From the NCBI RefSeq assembly GCF_051020985.1, contig NC_135000.1, forward strand, positions 930,001 to 994,000: a stretch of DNA of 64,000 nt, written 5' to 3'. This DNA comes from Nomia melanderi (Eukaryota; Arthropoda; Insecta; Hymenoptera; Halictidae). Made by a program: the position numbers and the translations under genes. Shown in pieces: positions 24,027-33,144 of the stretch (its first letter is position 1; each line of letters begins with the position of its first letter). Below the pieces are notes generated by a model that saw only the letters and a list, made by a program, of their open reading frames with translations, was not told where the DNA came from and searched no databases.

Positions 24027-24272
24027 TTAATACGTTCGCCACCAGCGTCACATATTTGTGACTGCCGTAATCCTATATTTTACATAATGAAAATGAAATT
24101 AATCCTATAGATATTGTTGTTAGAAATTATAAATCACGACATTATATTTAGGATCTCAATGGCTCGTTTCAGTTTTATTTTTCTGATATTTTGTTTAGAA
24201 GATTTATTAGATTGAAGAAAATATAATTGAGGAGACCATCACCAAAATGAACGCTGGTAGCGAACGTGTTAA
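24027..24272. mobile_element. TTAA-bounded MITE (ACGTTCGCCACCAGCG family)
   Basis: Left end TTAATACGTTCGCCACCAGC, right end CGCTGGTAGCGAACGTGTTAA, giving about 18-bp inverted repeats plus TTAA. A close relative, nearly 90% alike by eye, is at 43563..43811, preceded by the same 40-bp piece of a TTAACCC element. Confidence 0.85.
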
Positions 24273-24299
24273 ACGCGGTAAAACTATAAAATTTGATAT

Positions 24300-24545
24300 T
24301 TAACACGTTGAATGCCATGGGGGTCACCGGTGACCACCGGCCACATCGAATTATTGTACTATAATTCACTCAATGAAACGACAATTATATGAAAACGTTT
24401 CTATGTTGTAAATAACGCTACATAATAGTGAAATTCAGCTAGATGAACATGGAATAGTAATGCAATTCGATCAAATAATTTAATATCATATTTTTTCCAT
24501 TCTGCGTATTTTCCTCTTGAAATCGTGCAACGTTCAACGTGTTAA
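24300..24545. mobile_element. TTAA-bounded MITE (TTAACACGTTGAATGCC family)
   Basis: Starts TTAACACGTTGAATGCCATG and ends GTTCAACGTGTTAA. Just inside the left repeat is the perfect palindrome GGTCACCGGTGACC. Relatives are at 30820..31062, 46255..46501, 52168..52409 and, broken, near 51000-51204. Confidence 0.88.
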
Positions 24546-25209
24546 TATTGAACTTTGTATAATGTCTTGATACGTGAAATATTTGAATGAAATAGCTTTA
24601 TCCCTCAATGTACTTGTGATTTCTCGTCGATTTGCAAAGGGTTAATTTCCGCTTGATTTTCAATATTCGATAACAGAATACTTGGAGTCATCAGTTACAA
24701 TGTCTTAAGGTACAGTAGAATTTCACACAAATGTTTATTTCACTTATTGTTAAAGTTTACAATTTAATTGTACCGCACGCAAACTTTTATTTCGTTTCTT
24801 TTAACTTTCCACGCGCACGCCACAACGGTTTTTGCTTCTCTCAACCTTTTGTTTATTTTTCGCGGCTTATTCGTTCTACATTCGTAGGTCACTCCCTATT
24901 TTAGCATTCGTTGATGCCTACAAATCCATTTTTGAAATTATTTATTCTAATCAAAAGATATCAAACGAGTGCAAAGGTCATTACCTTGGATTACATTGAA
25001 CTGTGTATAATGCATCGGTGTGTGAAGTAGTTTGTGATTTCTCTTCGAGATCATTTAAAAAAAGTATCGTCTTTGTCTAGTACGAAAGTGTTAAGTATTT
25101 CTAACGAAATACTTCTGAGTGCAAAGGGTAAGCCACAGGTCGGCTGGGCTCGCGTGATTAACGCATTGTATGCGGATGTAACCGTTTCGTGTAATCGTTT
25201 GATTGTAAC
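24546..25209. other. Unassigned intergenic DNA
   Basis: No coding frame and no complete element. Short tatters such as GTGCAAAGGGTAAGCC near 25120 look like decayed TTAACCC element ends. Confidence 0.4.
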
Positions 25210-25445
25210 TTAACCCTTTGCGGTCGGCAAATTTCTCTGATGGGTGTACTAGCTAGTCGGGGCAAACAGCTTTCGGAGTCATTTTTCCGTAAGTGATTTA
25301 AGGCAAATATCTGGGCTGCGACGTGTAAGGACAAATACCTTAGATATAGTCGGACCGCTTATGACCAAACCACTTGAACTCAGATGGTTCGCAGGTGGTC
25401 GATGATGGCCTGCAGAACCGTGCACCGTGTTGACGGGATTAGTAA

Positions 25446-25685
25446 TTAACCCTTAGCACCCCAGGTTGTTTTGTAATCTATCAGCAACTACAACTAATTT
25501 TTATAGCATTCCTAGCGAAAATTAGAAATGCTATAACATTTCTTCGATCTTTTATTTTCCTTGTCAGTACAAAATTTGGATGTGTGAAAAATCGAATAAT
25601 TTTAAGGTAATTTCTTTAAGATTCATTAAAATACTTATTATTATAACTGGTGCAATATTGGAGTCTAGAGAGTTCAAAGGGTTAA
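25446..25685. mobile_element. Nested TTAACCCTTAGCAC MITE
   Basis: Left end TTAACCCTTAGCACCCC, right end GAGTTCAAAGGGTTAA. It lies within the larger element 25210..26887 and shares its right-hand TTAA with the next MITE. Confidence 0.7.
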
Positions 25686-25894
25686 CACTAGAACTACCAA
25701 ACTACCATTCCTAAATTTTTTTTCTACAACTACTGAAAAGGAACAGATGCTTCTTAGGGAAGTGAGTAATGAAATTGATTTAAAAATACGTAAACTAAAT
25801 TATAAATCGATTGAAATCTCAACGGACACAATATTGGTGTTTCTATAGGAAAATTAGAAAATCTAATTGAATTACTCGGTAGTTCTAGTGTTAA
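25682..25894. mobile_element. TTAACACTAGAACTACC MITE
   Basis: The inverted ends TTAACACTAGAACTACC and GGTAGTTCTAGTGTTAA match perfectly over 17 bp including TTAA. Same family at 29444..29668, 31111..31584, 42860..43079, 47722..47944 and 55772..55996. Confidence 0.9.
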
Positions 25895-26884
25895 GATCAT
25901 TGTAAGGCTTTTGGGGTAGAGTGTAGTTTTGCGAGTTGAGAGGAGCAGCACAAAGTAGACTAGCGTTGAACAGTGTAGTACTGCGTAGAATAGATTAAGA
26001 TACATAGTTTAGTTTAATTCTAATCTAGCCATATTCTATTTAAATAAAATTACAATTACACCTGTGCTTGTTTTCGCCAAACTTTCCAATCCCACAAATA
26101 TATGGATATGTAAAAACACAGAATATGTTGAAGCTGATCTATAGCGTTTAATAGTACTTGTTAAGGCCACTTATAGCCTTACCGTTTCGTTCGAGCCCTT
26201 AAACCATCATAGTTTTAGTTTTGTATGCACTTTTTATCTTTTCTAAGACTTATTGTACATTTGGTAGTTTTTCGTAACAATAAGAGCCTTCGTCCCGCTC
26301 GCAACTTGCAATCGTCCTTACGGTATTATGAGAAGGGACCGTGGCAGCCATAAATCCCTGAACCCATAAGGCCCGCGATTCTTGCTGTAGATTCTCCTTG
26401 TCTATTGTTCACATCTGGCGTCCAGTCACCAGCATTTTTAACTCTCTAGCCCGTCTGTTAGCATGTGTTATTAAGGCCAAAGCGTTTCTTGCTTTTTACC
26501 TGCCACGGTCGACGATTGCAAACGGAACGAATTAGTTATTAACATTAGCAACTTGGAAGACCCAAGAAGGGAGGGGACTGTGTCTCCCTTCCACAACCAT
26601 CTAGATCTAAAAGGACCAACCAGAACGTCTTCACCCCCGCGAAGACGACATTGCGGAGGTGTCGTCGAGGAGGATTCTGGAAGGCCCAGTGTTGTTAGAA
26701 ACACAAGTTGGAAACACATAGTTAGACAAGTATCAACTCACATATGATAATCTCAATTTTTCTCGATTGCTCTTTCGAGATGCGTCGGACAATCATGAAT
26801 AAGATCATGCCGTCACACTGACGACGCCGACTTCTATGACAGTTTCGAAATGCCGGCACTGTGACAGCACCGACCGCAAAGGGT

Positions 26885-27000
26885 TAAAAGTGAAGAGAGG
26901 CAAGGGGAGACGTTCACTCACGGCGCTCGACCCGATAGTAGCGGAATTAGTTTTGACACGTCAGTACTTCACACACCGATGGATTGTACACAGTTCAATA
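26885..27000. mobile_element. Fragment of the CAGTGCGTTACTGA MITE
   Basis: Sequence AGTGAAGAGAGGCAAGGGGA and the following Cys-poor, GC-rich block match the interior of the 23373..23600 element. Neither terminal repeat is present. It lies between two TTAA elements. Confidence 0.6.
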
Positions 27001-27541
27001 TTAACCCTTTGCACTCGGAAGTTTCTCACTAGAAATGTTTAACACTTTTTGAGGTTTTATATAAAGAAACCACGGGAGAAGAAATTTCGAAACAAGAATT
27101 TTTATTTCAATTGGCAGAAGAAGGCAAACAAGACTAATTACAGCTAGGCAAACAAGATCAATCAACACCCGTCACAAATACAAGTACAGGTTTATGTGAA
27201 CGGAAAACATACCAGATAAGATATTGCAAAGACAGTAGGATTAACAAAATTTGTCTAAAATGTAAAAAGTACGTATGTGGAGAATGTACAATCGAGAAGC
27301 CTATTTGCAAAAAATGCGGTGAAAACGAATAAAATGTACATTATATACTTCTGAATAAAAGAAACTATATTTTTATACTGTCAAATTGGCTATTATCTTC
27401 ATTCTATATTAAAAAATATAAATTGTGCTAAATACCGGTCATTTCACCCGTCGTGGTAGGAATAGGTATACGTGAAGTGTCGGTAGGAATAGTGTTAATC
27501 AAGTGGTGACTGAGAGTCGCCTTCCGAGTGCAAAGGGTTAA
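27001..27541 (+). mobile_element. piggyBac relic with TTAACCCTTTGCACTCGG terminal repeats
   Basis: Left end TTAACCCTTTGCACTCGGAA and right end CCGAGTGCAAAGGGTTAA are inverted complements over 18 bp. TTAA followed by CCC is the hallmark of piggyBac elements. The interior carries the C-terminal end of a transposase, described separately. At 541 bp it is an internally deleted copy. The short MITEs sharing these ends (29665, 50006, 50755, 51482, 54583 and 61696) are plausibly its non-autonomous derivatives. Confidence 0.88.
27160..27332 (+). pseudogene. piggyBac transposase C-terminal cysteine-rich domain (remnant)
   Basis: One open frame ends at TAA (27330-27332) and encodes about 55 residues with eight cysteines. 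The pattern is LCER, RYCK, ICLKCKK, VCGEC, PICKKC, then GENE and stop. This arrangement matches the zinc-binding domain at the extreme C-terminus of piggyBac transposases, which binds the element ends. The DDE catalytic part is missing, and the upstream sequence (27041-27160) has stops or a different frame, so it is a truncated remnant. The frame of the Cys-rich part is intact. Confidence 0.82.
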
Positions 27542-27611
27542 ACATCAAATCTTATAGTTTTACTGCATTAAATCATGTGGTGACTGAGAGTCACCTCACG
27601 AGTGCAAAGGG

Positions 27612-27801
27612 TTGAAAGCGAAGAGAGGCAAGGGAAGATGTCCACTCGCGTCGCTCGGCCAGATAATAATGGCGGAATCAGTTTCGGCACGTCTTTGTTA
27701 CTGACTGAGCCACGAGCTGAGGTGTAGTGTGTGGACGAGTCCCCTTACCCCTCTTCACTTTTGAGCCAATGGTCGACTTGGTTCACGTCAGTAACGGACT
27801 G
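27612..27801. mobile_element. Truncated CAGTGCGTTACTGA MITE
   Basis: Right end TCAGTAACGGACTGTA and most of the interior match the complete copy at 23373..23600. The left end is replaced by a TTAACCC-type right end near 27600 (GAGTGCAAAGGGTTGA). Confidence 0.7.
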
Positions 27802-28291
27802 TACATATTTAGTCGCGCGGCGAAGGACAAACGAACGCAGTAAGAACAAGTGAAACGTGAGCGATATGAGGTGGTGACTTCCAAGCACTGACGTAGGCCA
27901 GATGCTTCGACGAAACAGAACTACGTGTTCTCACGTACCGTATCAAGACCTTCGTCAATGTAAAATTTTTAATTGCCGTCATAGAATGCAAAGAAAATAA
28001 GATAAAAGCACTGATAGTTGACCAGTTAAGAAAAATTTTCTGCGTGAATAATAGTGAACGTTTGCTCCTTTATTGAATAATGAGTCTATGATTGGAAATG
28101 CTGTCTAGACTTCTTAAATTATGTAACAAAGTGAACTTTTTCAAATAGTTACATTATTCGAAGTTTATAGACATTTTGAAAAATTCAATACGTGCGTCAG
28201 AAGCTGATCATCCTTGAAAACGAGGAAACTAGTAATTTACCATATGTTACCAATTAACTACTTACAGTAAAACCAAACACGCTAAAGGTGA
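27802..28291. other. Unassigned intergenic DNA
   Basis: About 490 bp with no coding frame I can support and no recognisable repeat ends. Confidence 0.4.
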
Positions 28292-28537
28292 TTAACGCTT
28301 AGCCAGCCGAATGGGGAGACTTCCCATTTTTCACTTAGCAACGTGTTGCCTTTTATTCTGTTTATCTTTTCTTTTGTTATTTAGTAAGTCTTGAAGTGGG
28401 ATTAATTGCAATTCTTCAAATACGTTTCCTGTTTTTACAAAACACAGTTTCTAACCGAATTAATTGAATGAGTTCAATTGAAGATAATGGAGGAGGTTGT
28501 AGTTATAGTTCTTTTTAGGCGGTCGCCCAAGTGTTAA
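28292..28537. mobile_element. TTAACGCTTAGCC-family MITE
   Basis: Starts TTAACGCTTAGCCAGCCGAA and ends GGCGGTCGCCCAAGTGTTAA. Interior similar to the copies at 22737 and 53805 (shared TTTGTTATTTAGTAAG stretch). Confidence 0.82.
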
Positions 28538-29443
28538 TATCGTTTATTTGCAACGATTATGGCAAATTACAAGTCAAAGGACAATTACAAGTGAACAGAA
28601 GTTAATTTCACGTTAGAAATCAGACACATACAACCAACGCCAATGAAATAAATTGTTAGTTTTTACGATAAATAGTTCAATTCAGGTGAATTTTTATCTG
28701 AATTGGGTCGAAATAGAATATCTATCGAGCCTTTCTCGAAAGATCATTACTTTTAAAAACCTTATTTTTCACATTTTCCTGAAAAATGATGGACTACTGG
28801 TACCAGGTCAATGACGGGTGTCTTTACCTTAAGGTACTGCAATCTCTATTGTATAAACTAATTGTAAGACGAAAGTGATCAGATAAGGTAATTTTCACGT
28901 GAGAGAAAAATACCCATTTAACAGTCAATTTGATTTAGTACTTAAGACAAACTGAAATAAAATTGGTACCCCTTTTTTTAAAATAAAATTGTAACAATTA
29001 AACCTATGGGATCCAAATTTTATTGGGAGATAACTTCTTCTTTATTATTTATAAGTTATTAAGTTTATTTCTATATTATTCAGTTCTTAATTATTATTTA
29101 AAACATTTTACAACATAACTTTGTCGGAAGACTAAACGTAATCATTGTAATTTTTTTGGAATAGACACCACTCTTACGCTAGACTTTTCACGATTGTCAA
29201 TTAGTATTATAATAAAAATTGCATAATACACGTAATAGAACGTTTAAATAACAGACGTCTATATAACAGAGATCGTACTGCTGTATTGTTTAAATATCGT
29301 TTACGAATTTAAAAAATATGTTAAGTTCAGTATGCGTAGTGCATATTTTTCTACCTAGAATATAAAAATATTTATACTATAATTTTGTTTCTTCACACTT
29401 ATATTTCGTATATATTGTACATAATAAGAATACGTTAATTGTA
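28538..29443. other. Unassigned intergenic DNA
   Basis: About 900 bp, strongly AT-rich towards the right. No coding frame, RNA gene or repeat ends recognised. Confidence 0.4.
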
Positions 29444-29668
29444 TTAACACTAGAACCACTAGATGGCTCAAAATAACCCATTTTGGGTCTCTTCTTTGGC
29501 AATTATGGGAAAAGCGTAGACGATTTTCTCAGAAATTATTCAAGAAATTGATTTAGATAAATACAAACTAGAATATAAGGAAATTGAAGACTCAATAAAT
29601 ATATTCTTATAAGTTTTGTAAGATAATGTAGAACAAACAATTTTATTGGTCGGTAGTTCCAGTGTTAA
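29444..29668. mobile_element. TTAACACTAGAACTACC-family MITE
   Basis: Ends TTAACACTAGAACCACTAGA and GGTCGGTAGTTCCAGTGTTAA. Its right TTAA is shared with the adjoining TTAACCC element at 29665. Confidence 0.82.
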
Positions 29669-29893
29669 CCCTTTGCACTTGACAATATTTTTCATTACAA
29701 ACATTCATTATTTTCTGACGAAATATTAATAATATTATTTGCAACTTACATAAAGGAACATCTTGCATAAATTATGGGGCAGAATTGTTTTATTTCTATG
29801 TTTCATGTGTTAATACTTTATTGAACATTTTATAATTTTATTGCGTTCAATCAAATGGCGACTGAGAATCGCCTCTCAAGTGCTAAGGGTTAA
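29665..29893. mobile_element. TTAACCCTTTGCAC-family MITE
   Basis: Left TTAACCCTTTGCACTTG, right CAAGTGCTAAGGGTTAA, with the family's subterminal GGCGACTGAGAATCGCC hairpin at the right end. Probably mobilised by the piggyBac type represented at 27001..27541. Confidence 0.85.
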
Positions 29894-29917
29894 TTCAATT
29901 GATCATTAAATTATGTA

Positions 29918-30125
29918 TTAGGTCGTATAATATGAAATAACGAATTTTGCGGGAAAAAGGAAACTTTATTTGATGTTCTAAAAGACGTTTATTCAATCAA
30001 AATATGCTCCATTCGATTCGATACACTTCTGCCGACGTATTTTTAATGAATACATTCCATTTTCTAAAAATTCAGAATGTATAGAATGAATAAATTCTAA
30101 AAATATTTCATATTACACGACTTAA
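29918..30125 (-). mobile_element. Short mariner derivative
   Basis: Terminal repeats TTAGGTCGTATAATATGAAA and its inverted partner TTTCATATTACACGACTTAA, with flanking TA on both sides. The left interior (TTTATTCAATCAAAATATGC) is the inverted counterpart of 10730-10790 in the longer copy, so it is the same family in opposite orientation with a bigger deletion. Confidence 0.85.
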
Positions 30126-30530
30126 TAAGTATAATAAAAAAACAACTGCCAGATGTTTTAAAGATAATCTGCTACTAGTACTGGACAGTAAATGCTAGAA
30201 AATCTTAAGACACGCGAATGGCAAACTTGAAATTACAATAGTATTTACTTGATGTCTTTAGTGAGTGCTTTTAAAAAATTTTGTTTCAATCCGTGAGAAA
30301 TTTTATTCTACAATTTCAGAAATTCCTACGTCTTTGTCTACATCCCCTCTTGTGGTCTCCACTATGGCTTGCTATCATTGAGAGTGATGACAGGGGGTGC
30401 TACAAGAGACCCCCGTTGACCCTGTGAGAGATTTAACCCCTTGACGTAGTATTTACTTTCTCTACTAAGCTCGTGTAACAATTTTGCTATCGACAATTTG
30501 GAAGAAAACAACAAAATTTTTCATTCTACT

Positions 30531-30757
30531 TTAACCCTAAACGTACCACGTGTTTTTATAACGAATCATACCACGATGTGACTCTCAGTCACTCATGAGA
30601 ATAAAAGGAATGATTAAAATGTTATTGTTTTTGTTTATAGGGCCTAAATTTTAAAAGCTCAAAGAAACTTTTGGAAATGCAATATGAAATAATCAAAAAA
30701 TTTAAATAAAAAGTTCAAATATGACTCAAAGTCACATCATGGTCCGATTAGGGTTAA
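30531..30757. mobile_element. Nested TTAACCCTAA MITE
   Basis: Left TTAACCCTAAACGTACCACG, right CATGGTCCGATTAGGGTTAA; subterminal GTGACTCTCAGTCAC palindrome. Inserted at a TTAA inside 30433..31114. Confidence 0.85.
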
Positions 30758-30819
30758 AAGGGGCAAAACAGATCGTTGTTTCGATTCGTGGGCAACGAAC
30801 AACATTGATTTTTGTTAAA

Positions 30820-31062
30820 TTAACACGTTGATTGCCACGAGAATTTCGAGCGTTTTGTTATGGTAAGATTTATTCCTTTATAATAAAGGCTAATAGTATT
30901 TGAAATAATTATTAATGTTTTGGTATTACAGTACTCATACTACAACATCATCTAGCTCCTTGTGTTACTAAATATTTTGATTAAATATCAATTTTCTTAT
31001 TATAATTGTTTTCAAACAATTTGGAAACTCACCGGTGACCACCGTGACAATCAACGTGTTAA
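30820..31062. mobile_element. Nested TTAACACGTTGA-family MITE
   Basis: Left TTAACACGTTGATTGCCACG, right GTGACAATCAACGTGTTAA, with ACCGGTGACC near the right end. Second insertion inside 30433..31114. Confidence 0.88.
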
Positions 31063-31110
31063 TCTAGAAATCTTCATCACGAGTTTCACTCGTTATTGTA
31101 TGGCAAGGGA

Positions 31111-31584
31111 TTAACACTAAACCTATCGAGCAATTAACCCCTTGCCCTACGATTTAATTTCGCAGTTTCCCTTGTTACAGCTATTTGTCGTTAATAATGT
31201 ACTAGTGAAATAAAAAATTCCACGCTCTTTCTATGCCTAGATTTACTCTAAACCATACAGACTGTTAAAAAGAAAAACAATGTTTCATTTGAATTCAGAA
31301 AAACTGAATAACGTTTATATTTGTTAAAGACTGTTAGAAATCTTCATCACGAGTCTGACACGACATTGTAAGGTAAGGGGTTAAACAGACTTCTTGAAAT
31401 TCCTCTATAGAAATTTCAAGAGCGCATCTATCGAGACTTTAATTGATTTATAATTCAGTTCGCGTATTGATAAATCAATTTCTTTAATCATTTCTCAGAG
31501 AAACATCTGTTATCTTTTTAATAATTGCACGATGAAGAACTTAGGAATGCGTCATTTTGACCTGCCTGTTAGTTTTAGTGTTAA
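31111..31584. mobile_element. TTAACACTA-family MITE split by a TTAACCCC MITE
   Basis: Left TTAACACTAAACCTATCGAG, right GCCTGTTAGTTTTAGTGTTAA. Only 23 bp inside the left end a second element (31134..31384) is inserted at TTAA; the rest continues after it. Confidence 0.82.
31134..31384. mobile_element. TTAACCCCTTGCC MITE
   Basis: Left TTAACCCCTTGCCCTACGAT, right CATTGTAAGGTAAGGGGTTAA. A related right end only (ATGGTATGGCAAGGGGTTAA) occurs near 32630-32648. Confidence 0.85.
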
Positions 31585-33144
31585 GCGATAGAAAGTATTG
31601 ATGGTACTCTATATGATATGACGGAAATAAGTTTTCAATATTTCAAAGGCAAATATGTAAATATTTTTACACACATTAATTTTAATGGTTACTGTTGAAT
31701 TATTACTAATGCTAAGCTAGCAAAAGCAAAAATGCCCAACTTTCATATATCTTTAGTCTAAACAAAAGCGATAGTGTCGTCAAATCATACAAGGGGAAGT
31801 TGGTTCAAACAAACTTTTATTCTATGTTGGTTAGATGTTACAATAATGCTTACAGGAGTGTATAGTACTGGCAGAGTGACGATAGAATACTGTTTTGGTG
31901 TTTTTTTTATTTATTATCTGTTTTCCCTTAAGCGGGATATCCATTTCCTGAGATCTGTACCCTTTTACCTGAATTTATCTTGGATGTTATAGGGAGTTTG
32001 AGCGTCGTGAGTGCTGGGATTTGCGGGTTGTTGACGTCTTGAGGTACGATTTCAGGGTAAAAGGACTGTTTTGGTGTTGCTTGAGTCCTCTTTTTATAAG
32101 AAGGTTTTGGTGGAAAAATCGGGGGTAGGGGTAAGTAGGAGAGCAGGAGGGACCGTGAGGAAAATTCAGGGGAGTTATCTCGGATGCATAAACATGTCAT
32201 TATGCAGGAAATGGGAAAGAGAGCCTTTTTCAAGGGACGATCAGATAGGTGAAAAAAGGGGAAAAGCCCAAATGCAGAAATATTAGTGTTACATAAAGAA
32301 TGAGAAAATTCGCTTTAGAGTGAAAAATAGGTGTAGGCAAGGGTACATAAAATACCAGCTAATAACGAACCGCGGTTTTGGGGAAAAGGTTTGGGACTAA
32401 GGGTTGATTGAGACATTTCTGACGTAGTTTTTAAGTGTAATTCTAAGTTCGCACCTCTTGTATACACACATTCTCTCCGGTAGCCTTAGTTCTTCGGTTT
32501 TATTTACATTGAGTTTGACTCGTGATTAAAATTTTGAACCGGACATAAATATTACGAATCTAATTTGAGGTGACAGCACGAGTGAGATATCGGTTGCTAT
32601 AATTATGGCCCGAATTTTTCCCGGTTAAATGGTATGGCAAGGGGTTAAGTTTATGTTTCAATGTTTTTAATTCTTTTTCCTACCACCTATAGTGCTGCTA
32701 TGCATAGTCAGCTGAAGTCAACATGACAGTATGACAAGATTTTACATTGTATGTATATCTATCCTATGCCTCGTTTCTGGTTGGAGAGAATACAGCAGAA
32801 CTGTTCCTTTCACACGATCGGTAGTACAGAGCATTAGACACGAAATCTTATAACATGTCAAACCTATGTTGTCCCTCGTTTATGATTTAACTGTTTTCAT
32901 ATGTTGTATATACAAGACGTAATGCTCTCAGTGCCAAAGGAAATTAATCAGCTTTAATATAGAGAAAGTGTATTAATTCTTGACGTTGAAAAATTTCGAT
33001 CATCTTCCGTTAAGAGTGATTTGTAAGTGAAAATTTAAATTTGTTTAAAGCAAGCGATATTGCGTTGCTTCGCACTGTTTTCGTGTAGGCGCACTCGCAT
33101 ACTAAACATTCGCATGATTTTTGTTTTCGATATTTATTTTTTTT
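31585..33144. other. Intergenic DNA and 3' flank of the receptor kinase
   Basis: No supported gene. The open frames at 31774-32286 do not resemble known proteins and lack splice or start context. An orphan TTAACCCC-type right end is at about 32630-32648. Confidence 0.45.

Larger units (their letters stand above)
25210..26887. mobile_element. 1.7-kb TTAA element with 18-bp inverted repeats, two nested MITEs
   Basis: The left end TTAACCCTTTGCGGTCGG and the right end CCGACCGCAAAGGGTTAA are perfect inverted complements, 1.68 kb apart. Two smaller TTAA elements (25446..25685 and 25682..25894) sit inside near the left end. The remaining 1 kb (25895-26860) has no long transposase frame. It contains an AATAAA followed by a stretch ending CACCTGTGCTTG, and GC-rich blocks near 26560-26680 that I cannot assign. 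I infer a piggyBac-type non-autonomous element. Confidence 0.7.
30433..31114. mobile_element. TTAACCCCTTG element hosting two nested MITEs
   Basis: Left end TTAACCCCTTGACGTAG, right end GTATGGCAAGGGATTAA. Inside are two complete TTAA elements, 30531..30757 and 30820..31062. Removing both leaves about 210 bp, close to the uninterrupted relative at 31134..31384, with which it shares GAAATCTTCATCACGAGT near the right end. Confidence 0.82.

Noticed and set aside
26035..26110. Possible LTR end (AATAAA then CACCTGTGCTTG)
   Set aside because: No matching second LTR, target duplication or polyprotein frame nearby, so an LTR call cannot be supported.
31774..32286. Several overlapping 70-100 aa frames on both strands
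   Set aside because: No domain, no splice context, mutually overlapping; region shows only transposon debris.
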